A DNA stretch of 64,000 bases from Pezicula radicicola (Eukaryota > Ascomycota > Leotiomycetes > Helotiales > Dermateaceae), in the NCBI GenBank assembly GCA_003008705.1, contig PDUO01000042.1, positions 126,057-190,056 of the forward strand, read 5' to 3'. Made by a program: the position numbers and the translations under genes. Positions 23,809 to 35,817 of this stretch are shown in pieces; the first letter of the stretch is position 1; each line of letters begins with the position of its first letter. A model generated the notes under the pieces. It worked only from the letters and a program-made list of their open reading frames with translations, had not been told where the DNA came from and searched no databases.

Positions 23809-26104
23809 ATGTCGGAAGGAGATAAGTATGAGGTGCTGGAGAAGATAGGTAAGGTTCTCATTCCAATGCGCCATACAGCGCGCAAAGTTAACCTTCTTTA
23901 GGACATGGGTCCTTTGGGGTAATTCGTAAGGTGCGCAGAAAGCAGGATGGTCAAGTGCTGTGTCGCAAAGAAATCAATTATTTGCGCATGTCGCAAAAGG
24001 AGCGAGAGCAGCTGCACGCCGAGTTTGCGATTTTGTCCTCCCTGCGACACCCGAACATTGTCGGATACTACCACCGTGAGCATCTCAAGACAACACAGGA
24101 CCTTCATCTGTATATGGAATACTGCGGAAATGGGGATCTCGGTCGCGTCATCAAAGATTTACAGGCGAAGAAACAATATGCTGAGGAGGGTTTTGTATGG
24201 AGTATGTTTGCGCAACTAGTCACTGCGCTTTACCGATGCCATTATGGTGTTGATCCGCCAGAGGTTGGAAGCAATGTGATGGGGTTGGGGAACACCGCAA
24301 AACCACGACAACCTGCTGGCGGTGTGATGATTCTTCACCGCGACTTGAAACCCGAAAATGGTAAGCCTTTCGCATAAATATAATTTGTTGTTTACTGACT
24401 CAAGAAGTCTTCCTCGGGGAGGATAATTCGGTTAAGCTTGGTGACTTCGGCCTCTCCAAAATTATGCAGTCGCATGACTTCGCATCAACATACGTCGGTA
24501 CACCATTTTACATGTCACCCGAGATCTGCAATGCGGAAAGATACACCCTTAAATCTGACATTTGGGCTCTTGGATGCATTATTTATGAACTTTGTGCACG
24601 GGAGCCTCCCTTCAATGCAAAGTCACACTTCCAGCTTGTCCAGAGAATCAAGGAAGGAAAGGTTGCACCATTGCCAGCGGTATACTCACCGGAGCTTACA
24701 GCTGTCATTAAAGACTGTCTGAAGATCAATCCCGATAGGAGACCAGATACTGCCAGCTTGCTGAACCTGCCTGTTGTGAAGCTAATGCGAAAGGAGAAAG
24801 AAGTCGTGGATCTTAACCGAATAATCAAGGCAAAGGAGGATGCGATTGTACAAAGATTACGAGAAGCCGAGGCCAGGATACAGAACCTCGATGCGGAAAA
24901 GGCACAGATGCGGGTGGAGATCGAGTCTATTGTGAGAAGAGAATGGGAAGTTAAGGCTCGGCTCGAGATTGATCGAATTGTTCAGATGGAGATTGAGAAG
25001 TTGCAAAAGAAATACGACTTCGAGGTAAAAGAGAGGGTTGAAGCAGAGCTGAAGCGATCAACGCAAAGCGCATCATCCATCAAGTTCTCGTCCTCCGTTG
25101 AACAGGATGATATTGTACACTCGTCTGTGAGCACCGACGGATCTGGAGATTTCCCATCTTCCACCGACATGTCAAGTCTCTCAATCGAGTCCCCAGAACC
25201 CAACAAAGCTTTCAAGAAGAGCACTCGCACTCCTTTTGGTCGAGCTCAGACTATGTTCGCAGGGCAAGGTCAAGGCACTCCTATGGATATCGAGATGGCA
25301 GAGCCTTCGCCCATTTCTATTGCTTCCCTTTCACTGTCACCTCGCCGAAATGGTGGCGCGAAGGTTCCAAGTACAGGCCGTAACATCTTCGCTGCAGCAC
25401 CAGCCGAACGTTTGCCGCCCACCTTAATGAATTCCGACGACGAAGATGACGAGGACCTTGTTCCAATACCTTCACCAACTCGCCAAAAGTCATCCAAGAA
25501 CCCATTCAAAGGCCTCGGTTCAAGACCTCCTCTTATTTCACAAAAGACAGCACCAATACAAAAGCTAAACAGCCAACCTAATATCTTCAAGGCAGCAACA
25601 GCGCCAACACTTGCTACTATGACGAGCAGACCAGATCTTCGATCCGCACCCAGTAATGGAGCCCTCAGAGAACAGAACACTTCCCCTAGCCGACGCCTTT
25701 CGAAGATCCCATCGTCCACAAACCTCTTGTCTCAGGAAAACACAGCTCCATCCACGTCACCAACCAGAAAGCCATCACTCACTAAAAAGACTGCAGCGAA
25801 CCCGAACCGCAAGAGTCAAGAAGGATCTGAAGATCTCAACAAACTCGCCGTCAAGAACAGCATGGCAATGAAAGTAGGCAGTGGACCAAAGGGAAGAACT
25901 CTAGTTGAGCTAGCGCAAGCTCGAGCTGGCGGAAGACAAGTCGTCGAGGAAGACTTAAACAGAAGTCCCCAAGGGAAAGGCAGAGCGTTCGCTGCACGGA
26001 TGCGTGATGCTGATCGTGATGCACCAGCCATGTGGGACCCTGAGAGAGATGAGATGCCCAGCCCTTTCTTAGTACGCAACAAGCGACCAGTGAGAGGGAT
26101 GTGA
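23809..26104 (+). CDS. nimA: NIMA-family mitotic Ser/Thr kinase
   Basis: Three exons (23809-23848, 23902-24360, 24408-26104) with introns of 53 and 47 bp give 731 aa. The kinase domain spans about residues 7-295: glycine loop GHGSFG (14-19), catalytic Lys36, HRDLKPEN (159-166), DFG (179-181) and GTPFYMSPE. The insert before HRD (YGVDPPEVG...) is typical of fungal NIMA kinases. A predicted coiled coil follows at about 293-385, and a long basic, Ser/Pro-rich tail ends KRPVRGM. Length is close to A. nidulans NimA. NimA promotes mitotic entry and chromatin condensation, and its tail usually carries degradation and CDK sites; several SP/TP sites are visible. All catalytic residues checked are present, so the kinase should be active. 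Confidence 0.93.
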
Positions 26105-26956
26105 GGTGTCCACACAACACACAGTACAGTATAAGTAGAGTTGGATAGAAAAACAGAGCTATCTGGTATGAGAAATGAACGGTGGAGTTATTTGTTTATT
26201 GCTAATCTTGCATGGATCAGGGGAGCCAACTTACATGCCTCATGGCACATCATCTTTTTTCCTTTGTCTTCATTCATCAATCATTGCATGGAACTGGATC
26301 TGGAAATGGAACTGGTTTGGAATTCGTGTACACGTACACAGTTACATATGAGCGTTTGAGCATGGAAACAGAATAGGAGGGTGCAGGAGGAAGGGGAGGG
26401 CGTTCTGGGCGCTTGGGGTCGAGGAGTGCTGGAGTGTTGGAGTGACGGAATGACGGAGTGGACTGTGGATATGGTTATAGATATCCTGTGTACCTTTGTC
26501 ATTGTATACGTCGGTGTTTTGTCTTTGTTTTTAAGTCTTTAGGCTAGTCTGTACACAGATTGGAAAAGAAAGAAAAACTCATACTTAATTCATTTCATAG
26601 TGCTTCAGTCGCTGAGTGATGCCATACAATATTCATTCTTGCACCATGAAAACAAATCTTTTCTGCCATGTATGACATTTTTAACCACTAACACCAACTA
26701 CACAATGACACTTTTCTGTAACTTACTTGGCCTGCCTAAAGTTGTATGGACGATATAGCGCCAAATCGAGGGGAGGATCGAGTGAAGTCGCGGCGGGCGG
26801 TCGTAATGAGGAAAATTGCGACCTTCTCTTTGCTCTGCAGACTCTGCACACAGAGCTGAAGATTCATTTAATTTTTCAAACTCATCACTAATCTATTCAA
26901 CCGACTAATAATACCAACATATCTCCACTCTCCTCTCCATCACAAAACCCCCAAAA
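26105..26956. other. Convergent intergenic
   Basis: Between the 3' ends of nimA and the MFS gene. A repeated GGAGTG/GGAATG motif occurs at 26420-26462. No gene or RNA recognised. Confidence 0.5.
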
Positions 26957-29109
26957 CTACCCCAACTCCTCCAACTCCCTAAACATCCGACTCCCCCCTC
27001 TAATCCTCTCCCCAAACCCTATAAACAAAAACGGAACCCCACACATCACCAAAGCCACAAATCCTAATAAACTCTCCCCCCACCCAATCCCCAATGTTTC
27101 ATACATCCTACCCGCCGCAATCGGCAATAAAGCACCCACTAAGCTCCTACTGATAGCGGCCGCTGAAAGAGCAGAAGCTGCATATCGTTTATATGCATCC
27201 GTTAAGTAATTTAATAATGAGGTGAAGATTAGGAAATATCCCATTCCGAAGGGTATGCCGGAGAGGATGGGAACTATGGCATGGTAGGAGGTAGTGGAGG
27301 TCCAGCCGAACCAGAATATTGCCAGTACGTAGCAGGGTCCGCCCAGGCAGGCTAGGGGTAGTCGTCGGTAGGATTCGTTGGTTAGCCAGGGTTTTTGAAG
27401 TTGGAGTTGAGATTGGGATTGAGGGGTTGTTTCGGCAATGGCTTGGTTTTGAAGTTTGTAGTAGGAGAGTCGGTTGTCGTAGAGGAGCATGAGGAGGAAG
27501 GCTAGGAAGGCTCCTAGGGCTACTGTTGATGGGTTGGTTGTGTGAGAGAGGTTTTGAATTTTTGGGCTTGGGGCTTGGGGCTTTTGCGGGATTGAGGATT
27601 GAGGATTGAAATTGGCTTTAGGTATTGGGAGTACTTTCTTTGATTGGTTGAGTACTAGAAAAGTAAAGAGGAAACTTACTAGGTAGGTAGGCTAGGCCTG
27701 CTACTCCAGCATTCATCCCATAAATATTTTGAAATACTCGTGGGTATCCTTGGAAACAAAGGACTAGTGACAACTCATTAGCATCTTTTTCACAAGTAAA
27801 ACACAATCCCGTCAAAACCAAGGTTAAAAAAGACAAATTCAAGAAAATCGAAAGCAAAGATCTCCTCTCGTAAAAACACTTACATAATAACCCATTAACC
27901 AAACTCAAATAAACACAACAAACAAAAACAATCGGTTCCGTAAAAAACATCTTCAAAGGTCTCATTAAAACAACCCCAACCAATTGTTTCCAGCCTCTTT
28001 TCTCAAGTTCAATCTTTGCAAAGATGTGTTCGTTCCCTGATTCTTGACGTAGTTTTTTAGCTCGTTGTTTTAGGAGGATTGGTCCGTAGGTTTCGGGGAG
28101 GAAGAGCATTGGTATGAAGGATGCGAAGGCTATTATTACTCCCATGTAATAGGTCCAGCGCCAGGAGATGGGGAGGAGGAATCCCGCTATAGGAGGTGCT
28201 AGTTGTGGTCCTACTGTTGTCATCTGTTTAGAAAGATGGTTAGATGGGTAAGTGATTACGTATTAGATGGGTCGCTTGTGAAATTTTAAATTGAGAAATG
28301 TTTATAGTTAAGGAAGACAATCTGAGTTTGGATAGAAAAAATATATCTATTACTTACTAAAATCATAACCCCAACCGCCCAGCCCCTAGCCTGATGACCT
28401 TTGAAAACATCAGCATAAATACCGCCCACAACAGCAATAGAACTAGCAGCATTAATCCCAGCCAGTAACCTCAAAAATAAAAATCCCGTCCAACGACCCT
28501 CACAATCCCCTCTAATCCTCACTCCCTCATCACTCATACAAGCAGGAATCAAACCCTGAGCACCCGTCGCTAAAACAAAGATCGCAAATGTAGGAACCAT
28601 GACGACTCTTCGACCAAACGTTTCGCTTAGTGGTCCGAAACATAATGGACCTAGGACGTATCCGAAGAGAAATACGGAAATAGGGAGGACTTGTTGGGTT
28701 GTTGAGGTTATGTTGTAGGCTTTTTTTAAGCCGGCAATTGAGCCGCTTGGGAGGGCGGAGTCGAGGACGCTGTTAAAGATTGCGATGGCGCCTAGGAGGA
28801 GGATGAATGATTTTTTGGGCTGGGTTTTGTTGGTGGTGGATTAGTTTGGGGATCTTGACTTTTCTTGTAGATATTTGTGTTGTGGGAAATTTTAATGAGT
28901 TGTAGATAGTTGAGGATTGGATAGGAAGAAGGATAACTTACAGTAGACCAATTCAATGGATTTTCTGGATCATTAGGTGGGAATGTTAAGATCTGTTGTT
29001 CTGGAACCTCTTGAATTGGCTCTTGTTCTCGATTTCTATCGATAGTCCCGTTTTCAAGATCTCCAGGGGAGATATGCTGTCGTGTTTCGGCATCATTGGT
29101 AGCTTGCAT
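26957..29109 (-). CDS. MFS transporter, DHA1 type (drug/polyamine-like)
   Basis: Five exons on the minus strand (29109-28942, 28819-28358, 28223-27884, 27763-27680, 27522-26957) give 539 aa, with introns of 122, 134, 120 and 157 bp. The N-terminus holds PPNDPENPLNWS, typical of fungal DHA1 drug:H+ and polyamine transporters. Motif A appears as GPLSETFGRR after the second membrane segment, and later segments (LPISWRWTYYMGVIIAFASF, MNAGVAGLAYLP, GIPFGMGYFLIF) complete a 12-helix fold. It should export small molecules at the plasma membrane using the proton gradient; the substrate is not predictable. Exon composition alternates strikingly between A/C-rich and G/T-rich blocks. It might serve the monooxygenase gene 2.4 kb away, but this is inference. 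Confidence 0.82.
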
Positions 29110-31517
29110 TGCCTCGGGAGCTGAATACCAAGCTTCTAATCGAAAGATGATGGGCTGGTCCTTGCGTCGTTAACCATCGATTGATTGACTGACTGTTCGG
29201 AGAATTCATTCACATCAAGACAGGGGAAAGAGGGTAAAAGTCGGCGTCGAAAGATAAGTCGACGAGTGACTGGCGTTAAGGTAGGTATCTACCGTATCTC
29301 GGCAGAGTTTCTCTTGTTTCTTTCGTACGGAGGTATGTATCAAGAGATAAGCCAAGAACCATATGCCGACAGATCTTGTATCACAAAAGAAGCCTATTAT
29401 TATCTGACCTGATTCAAAGTGAAGAAAATCTGGAGTTCCAAAATGTGCGTAGGTATTTCCTCTGAGAAGATTGGTAAACAAACAGGTACCTACATACGGA
29501 CCCCGGCTTCCGGGTACCGAAAGTCACTGTACCTCTCGTCCCTATTGGGATCTTCCATACGTTAAACTGTGAGAACAGGGTACCAAGGCGAGCTAGGGGG
29601 TCGGCCCGGCCGAGAAACGATTGCCTTGACGGACGAGTCAGATAACGAACCTTGCTTGCTTCTATGTACAGTACTGGTATCAAGATATTCTTATTGTACT
29701 GTACGAGTCGTGAAATTGTGGACGAAAGGATGGCGTATTTTCATGTGCGTTGTGCGTGCTAAAAGTTTCAAGTTTTTTATTTGCGCAAACCCTGGAAAGA
29801 AAGTAGAGCTTGTTGCTGATCCTGTCTCGGCCGAATATTAAGCGAGCGATGTATTCGTCCCTTCCGTACACCCCAACTTCAATGATTTTTAGTAGTACTT
29901 GCATTGTAACTTTTATAATTCTGTAGGCTTACTAAGAACACCGTTACAAACAAACAAAATAGCCACTGATGCAGAATAGAGAGACATTATTAGCATTCGG
30001 AATACTTGCTTATTGAGGCGGGCTTAGGGTTCGGCCCGTCGGGAAACGAAGGACAAGCTTCTGATAACGAATCCATGCTTCGAGGCCGAATATTAAGCGA
30101 TGCATCTACTGCATGGTCCGAAACTCTAAACCGACAATTACTTGTGTGTAACCTCTTATGGTTTGTCTTAGAAGCAAACGTGCTTCGGAGATCCTTCTCT
30201 AAGTTGCAATGATATACTTACTAGCTAGGTTGTATCCACTTCTTTTACTAGGTGTAAAACTTAATTATATCGTGGTAATTTAGGTATAGCAATCACGCAA
30301 GAGGTATGGTTAGAATGATTTAATTGTACTATAATGTGAGGAGCTGTAGCAGAACTGGGGAGTATAGTATCTGGTTTGCAAATGTCTCACTCTCAGTGGT
30401 TTTTTCCACAAGTTCCAATATGATATTAGGGAAGCAGAGGCTCAAAATCAGTTGAAAATACCTACTATAATTTTGTCCTTAGCGATTTGTGTTTACGGTC
30501 CTTTATAGCCAATTTACGGCGGCATTCCGTTTACTGCTTTGCATCTGTTTCACTAGGGGTGGCGCAAGGTGGAACTTATATGCTGTGCTAATTCCTTGGT
30601 TAGGAAGGGAACGGAGAACCTAAAGAAATGACAATGCAAGATCTGAACGTTTAAAGTATTTTGCTTAGTTTACAATAGTATATCCCATGCTCAATGTCCT
30701 TCTTCACTGACCAATCTTCTACTTCGATATAACAATACAGTAAGTTTCATTTGTAGCATTCCAATAGCTATATATTGAACCTTAGTAAAGCCATAGTTAA
30801 AGACTAGCAACTCAGACTCGTCCAATAATCAAGACCCTACCGTAGATAACCAAAGTACCCACACTACCCACCCATGAACCAACCTGCACGGGCAAAGAAA
30901 ATTAACTTTATTTCAACGGGGCAGCGGGTAGAATACTACAAGTACAAAAAACATATCCACAAAAGAACCACTTCTTATGTGACGCGGTCTTTGATTTTAT
31001 ATGGGGGCTGAATTTCGCAATAATGACACCATGCATCAAGCCTCAAGGGAATTTCGGTACTTTATCCCGGTGTCGAACGACACTCACTACCCATACATTT
31101 TTTTTATAGCGATGATAAGGGAATTTGGCATGTGTTTGCATATTGTACCTTAGTACGGTGGTATCAGAATTAGTTAATGAGCTGATCTATGGAGTACGGG
31201 AGGCTATGGGGGATTCGATCCACATGGGATTGAGGGTGGACCTGTAGATGAGGTGTATTAAGATGGTGGAGTAACCTGGGAGGGAATGTTGATGATTGAA
31301 TAAGTAGCAGAGACCGACGGAGCTTAAAATACATCTTCAACTTGAGCTGCTTGTTCTCCAACCAAACTCTCTTTTCAAGAGCTATTACTTCACATTATTT
31401 CTCTCCAAATTGAATGTTTTGTCCCATAATTTGTACAAGAAATCAAAATATCTGAACTATTTACCTCACTTCCCTCAATTTTCTACTTCACTCTACTCTC
31501 CAACCAGACCTACGAAA
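29110..31517. other. Divergent intergenic with imperfect duplication
   Basis: Lies upstream of both the MFS gene and the monooxygenase gene, so it contains both promoters. It includes two diverged copies of one sequence (29586-29856 and 30015-30106). From 30220 to 31150 it is AT-rich with no coding signal. An upstream ATG with a short frame precedes the monooxygenase start in the presumed leader (about 31412). Confidence 0.5.
29586..30106. repeat. Imperfect direct repeat with internal length difference
   Basis: Copy 1 starts at 29586 (GGCGAGCTAGG..TCGGCCC..GAAACGA) and reappears at 30015 (GGCGGGCTTAGG.TTCGGCCC..GAAACGA). Both continue through GATAACGAA. Both end with GGCCGAATATTAAGCGA (29829 and 30084), but copy 1 holds about 160 extra bases between the two blocks. 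Either copy 2 lost a segment or copy 1 received an insertion. Confidence 0.65.
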
Positions 31518-33243
31518 ATGCAGCGCGCCTTTCTCCGACAGCCCAAAAAGTCTCTGAGGAGCGTGGTTGTGGGTGCAGGTTTTGGTGGATTGGGAGCTGC
31601 TCATAAATTCCAAAACACATCCGAAATCCCAATCAACTTTACCATTTACGAGAAGAATCCAAGCATAGCAGGAACATGGTAAGTGAATTTTTAAGTTTTG
31701 ATTTAATTTTCTTAAAAACTTTTCAGTTGTTTAATTCGGTACTAATTGGTACCTTTTATATCTTAGGTATGAGAACACCTACCCAGGAGTAGGTTGCGAC
31801 GTACCCGCAGCCCTCTACACCTTCCCCTTCGCCCCCAACCCTCTCTGGAAAAGATTCTACGCCTCAGGACCCGAAATAAAAACCTATATCGAAGACGTAG
31901 CAAAATCACACGACCTAACCAAAAACGTCCAATTAAACTCAAAAGTAACATCCGCACAATGGGACGAAGGCACCGGACAATGGAAATTAGAAGTCGATAC
32001 ACCAGCAGGAAAAATCCAAGATACAGCCGACATATTAATCAACGCAGGGGGGATTTTCAACAACTGGAACTGGCCAAATATCTCCGGATTAAAAGATTTC
32101 GAAGGAGAGTTATTGCATACGGCGAATTGGGATGAATCATTCGATGCAAAAGGGAAAACGATTGGTGTTATTGGAAATGGATCTTCAGCAGTTCAAGTAA
32201 TGCCAGCACTTCAAAAAGAAGCAAAAGGAATCAAGAATTTCTTTCGAAATCCTACTTGGTTATCAGCACCTTTTCTTTCGGATCCCAAGGCCAACGAATC
32301 TTCGAATCCGGAGTTTAGCGAGGAGCAGAAAGCCGAATGGGTGAAGGATCCTGAGTCTTATCGTGCTTTTCGAAAGGGTTTGGAACATAATTATAACAAG
32401 ACTTATAATGCTTGGATTAAAGGATCTTCAACTTCGCAACGTTGGAAGGAATCGATTATTGAAAGTACGAAGGCTATTGTCGGTGATGATAGGAAAGATC
32501 TTCTTCCTTTCGTCCTTCCAAGTTATAATCTAGGATGTCGACGTGTCTCACCAGGTCCAGACTATTTAAAGGCATTGAAAGCCGATAATGTCAGTTCGAA
32601 AATGACTGGAATTACGAAGGTTGTCAAAGATGGTCTCATTGATGGTGAAGGCGAATACCACAAATTAGATGCCATTGTATGCGCGACTGGTTTCGATACA
32701 AGCTACGTTCCAAAATGGCCACTCTCAGGTCGTGACGGAGCTACTCTGAACAAGAATTGGGAAGAGACTCCAACAGCTTATTTGGGGATTATGACCAAAG
32801 ATTTCCCAAATTACATGATGATAGGCGGTCCCAACACACCAACAGGGCACGGATCTCTAACACGAGTCTACGACTGGCAAGAAAGCTACATCCTCTCCTG
32901 GCTCAAGAAATTCTCACAAGAAAAACTTCATTCCTTTGTTCCTAAAGCAGAAACCCAGGATTCGTATAACGTATGGTTGCAGGAGACGGGTGAGAAGTTG
33001 ACTTTTAGTGAACCATGTCGTAGTTGGTGGAAGAATGGAAAGGTTGTTGGTCCTATTACTGCTGTTTATACGGGTAGTTTACTTCATTATCATGAACTGT
33101 TGGCGCAGGGACCTAGGGGTGAAGATTTTGATGTGAGGTATACGGGCGGGCCTTTTGATTTCCTTGGGGAGGGTATTACGAAACGGGAGGTTGAGAGGGG
33201 GGATTTGGCTTATTATATTGATGAGGAGGGGAAGCAGAAGTAG
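31518..33243 (+). CDS. Type I Baeyer-Villiger-like FAD monooxygenase
   Basis: Two exons (31518-31678 and 31767-33243, intron 88 bp) give 545 aa. ATG 31518 is the first in-frame ATG. The FAD Rossmann motif GAGFGGLG is at residues 19-26. The spliced sequence AGTWYENTYPGVGCD (51-65) matches the second Baeyer-Villiger fingerprint. F165-x-G-xxx-H171-xxx-W175-D176 matches the FxGxxxHxxxW[PD] fingerprint of type I BVMOs, and the NADPH motif GVIGNGSSA follows (187-195). Such enzymes insert oxygen next to ketones using NADPH and O2; fungal members often act on sterols, polyketides or aromatics. It sits divergent from an MFS transporter. The substrate cannot be read from sequence. The 5' third of exon 2 is strongly A/C-rich and the 3' part G/T-rich. 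Confidence 0.88.
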
Positions 33244-33777
33244 TGGATATGGTGATGCTTTTTTTTTGTAGCGGATTTAGAGGTGTTCTTGTATATGTGA
33301 AAATTTGATAGATGCATAAATAGTTTGTTGCCTTATATTGAAAAGCCAATTTTCAGTCTTTTGAGAACATTGCTACTAGTGATAACTAGAAGATCAAGTC
33401 ATCCATACGAGAATATTCATGCTACTCCTTGAAAACCCTCAACGTTAGTAAGCAGTTAGTAGAAGTATACACGAGCACATATATAAGTATGCACAAGGCA
33501 ACTTGTTTTTGTTCAAGTATCCTTAATACACTCTGGTAAAAACTGATCTTCTTTTATTGTCAACCATTCTACCCGTGCCAAACAAGACCTCATTGTCACA
33601 AAAGGCGATAGATTTCACAGTTAAGTCTCCGTCCCAAGTTTTTACAAGTTGACCCTCAACTTTGCATAAAGCAGCACCCTAAGATTCTGTATTATTGAAC
33701 CAAACAGCACTGTCAAATTTTGTCGCCGTTCCTTTCCTAGGCCGCGGTGAATGGCTCTGAGTTTTGGATTCCACAAC
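33244..33777. other. Intergenic with possible gene fragment on minus strand
   Basis: Follows the monooxygenase gene. On the minus strand, 33777 to about 33520 reads as protein-like sequence with one TAG (containing KFDSAVWFNN, then LVKTWDGDLTVKSIAFCDNE), ending at TAA. It begins right at the left end of the transposon, suggesting an exon remnant next to the insertion. The family is not recognised. Confidence 0.3.
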
Positions 33778-33814
33778 TATCCCTTTGCCGGCCAGCGGGA
33801 GCGGATTTTAGTGT
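33778..33814. repeat. Left terminal inverted repeat of piggyBac-like element
   Basis: Begins TATCCCTTTGCCGGCCAG, has four extra bases (cggg) relative to the right end, then AGCGGATTTTAGTGT. All other positions match the reverse complement of 35818-35850. Confidence 0.9.
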
Positions 33815-33873
33815 AGCAGGGGTAAGCGAGCCAATAGGGGGGCCAGAAACCCACGATTTTAGACACCCATCAG

Positions 33874-35675
33874 TTAACTAAGTATATTTCTATGGAAATA
33901 GTCAAAACAAGGCCCATCTTTGCAAAGAGAGACATTACACTGGAGGTACCCATACACTGACTCTTTCCCACGGTTATTTAGTATGTTTTTGGTGGAGATT
34001 TCGTCTAAAGGAGTGTGTGTATTTGGTTCCCGATGCCTCCCAACTGCCCGACATGAACAACAATCTTGACGCTTCCTACGCCACTCCAACTTATGGTTCT
34101 GAATAGGTAAATTAAAGCCTAGGTTCGAAGCTTTAATTTAATTATATTTTTGCTTCCTAAGTACTTGATTTGAAGCCTCCTTGCTAAGTTGAAATAGGTG
34201 ACTTATTAGGTCAATTCGAAAGGCTCTTTGAGTTGTAAAACGTTCCGATTCAGGTACCTGGGAATGAAGAGAGAGCTTATATGAATTGACTAAGACTGTG
34301 AAGAAGAGGAAGTACTATATAGTGTGCTAGCCTCCCTTGTAAATTCGACGTAATCCAGCCATTTCACCTCGTAGTTGATCTGCCCTATCAACCTGCCCTA
34401 TATACCCATTATAATCGTTGAAGCTTTCGGGTATATATAGATCCTTGGTAGGAGAATCTCCGAAGGGAACTCGAGCTGTTTTAGCTGTAGAAGAGGTAGT
34501 CTTAGGCCTCTTCCGCTTCTTCTTAACCTTCTTCTCTGGGTGGTGTATTGTACTCATAAATAGGCAGAGAGCGTTGTCTTTCTAGGCTATATAGGCAATC
34601 CTATTATCTTCTGAGGGTGCGTAGAATAAGGGTCCCCAAGGGATCTCATCTTTCTTTTCATCTTGCTTCTTCATTTTGCTGTATTCCTTAAGTATTCCTG
34701 AGTTGGCCCGACAAGTTCTAGTAGCTCCAACACCTTCATCTAGGAGGGTTTCTAATAGCCGGGTATTTGTAAATAGGTTGTCGAGATAAATACAATAAGA
34801 AAGAGCTTGCTTAGGTAATCTAAGAACTAGGTCAACAACAACAGTAGATGTTTTGTTGCCTTTAAGCTTCTTAGGAACTTTAACTCCTTGTGGGCCTTGG
34901 CCTTTTTTGCTTCCTTTTTTATGCTATACCTAATGTAATATATAGCCTTCTTGTGCAATTGCCCATATTTTATATCCCTCTGAAATTGGCTTATTCGGAA
35001 TAACTAGGGTGTCGTTAGATCGGCCTCGAAATCGTTCTATAGATTCATCAACAGTAACATCTCTTCCAGGTGTCCATAGCTCTCCCGATGTCTTTAATAT
35101 ATACGAATTGATAGGTTCTACCTATAGTTTAGAAGGTTAGCTAACTCTAAACTATGCGCCAGCTTTATATAAGTTGTACTTACCATGGAATAAACATCTG
35201 AATTATTAGAGTTAGATAGAGGGCAGAGATGAAGTCTCCGGCTTATATCAAGCCAACGGTTCTTTCCCATAGTATTTCGTACATCTTTATGATCCGCAAA
35301 GCCCTCTTTTGTACACCAATAGTCTTCTAATTGATTCTCATAGTAGATGCCTATATAAATCCAAATCGCGAGGAAGGTGTATAGCTCTTCTAGTATAAGC
35401 GGCCTCCATGTTCGGGCACCACTTTTTCGAGGTCTCTTTGGATTCGGCTTAGGCTGATAATCATTGGTATTATTAACAATAATCTGAAGCTGATCTCTAG
35501 GAAAGAATAGATCCCAAATCGCAAAGGAATCGTGTGGAGAAACGTTCGAAGGGAGGTTGATTTTCTTATCAAATGGTAGACAGAATAAGGGCTCAAAATC
35601 GGTGCCAATTTTCGTCGCAGGAGCTAGATTTGGCCTCAATGTTCCTAGATCTGTGCTATCTGGTACAGTATCCAT
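33874..35675 (-). pseudogene. piggyBac-type transposase, inactivated by TAG stops
   Basis: The N-terminal part (35675-35189) includes WRPLILEELYTFLAIWIYIG and LEDYW, as in DDE_Tnp_1_7 proteins. A probable intron (about 35184-35123, GTAAGT to CTATAG with TTAGCTAAC) rejoins YSM to VEPINSYIL. The catalytic Asp contexts DESIERFRGRS, YLDNLF and NGYIGQVDRADQLR are present. The Cys-rich C-terminal zinc region (33874-34089: QDCCSCRAVGRH ... LCKDGPCFDYFH) survives after a frameshift. TAG stops fall at 34932, 34926, 34584, 34329 and 34317 (first base on the minus strand). Where family comparison is possible these are at Trp positions, fitting TGG to TAG change as from RIP. The gene cannot make a full transposase. 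Confidence 0.85.
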
Positions 35676-35817
35676 AGCTGCATAAATTTCACGACTTTGT
35701 AGGGTAAATATAGAGCAAATGGGTGTTCAATGGCAGTGTGTAATGGCTCAAGGGGGTTGTTTACATTGATTCAGATTTTGGTGTTCCAGGTACACGTGAT
35801 TATATGGCCCAAGCGTC

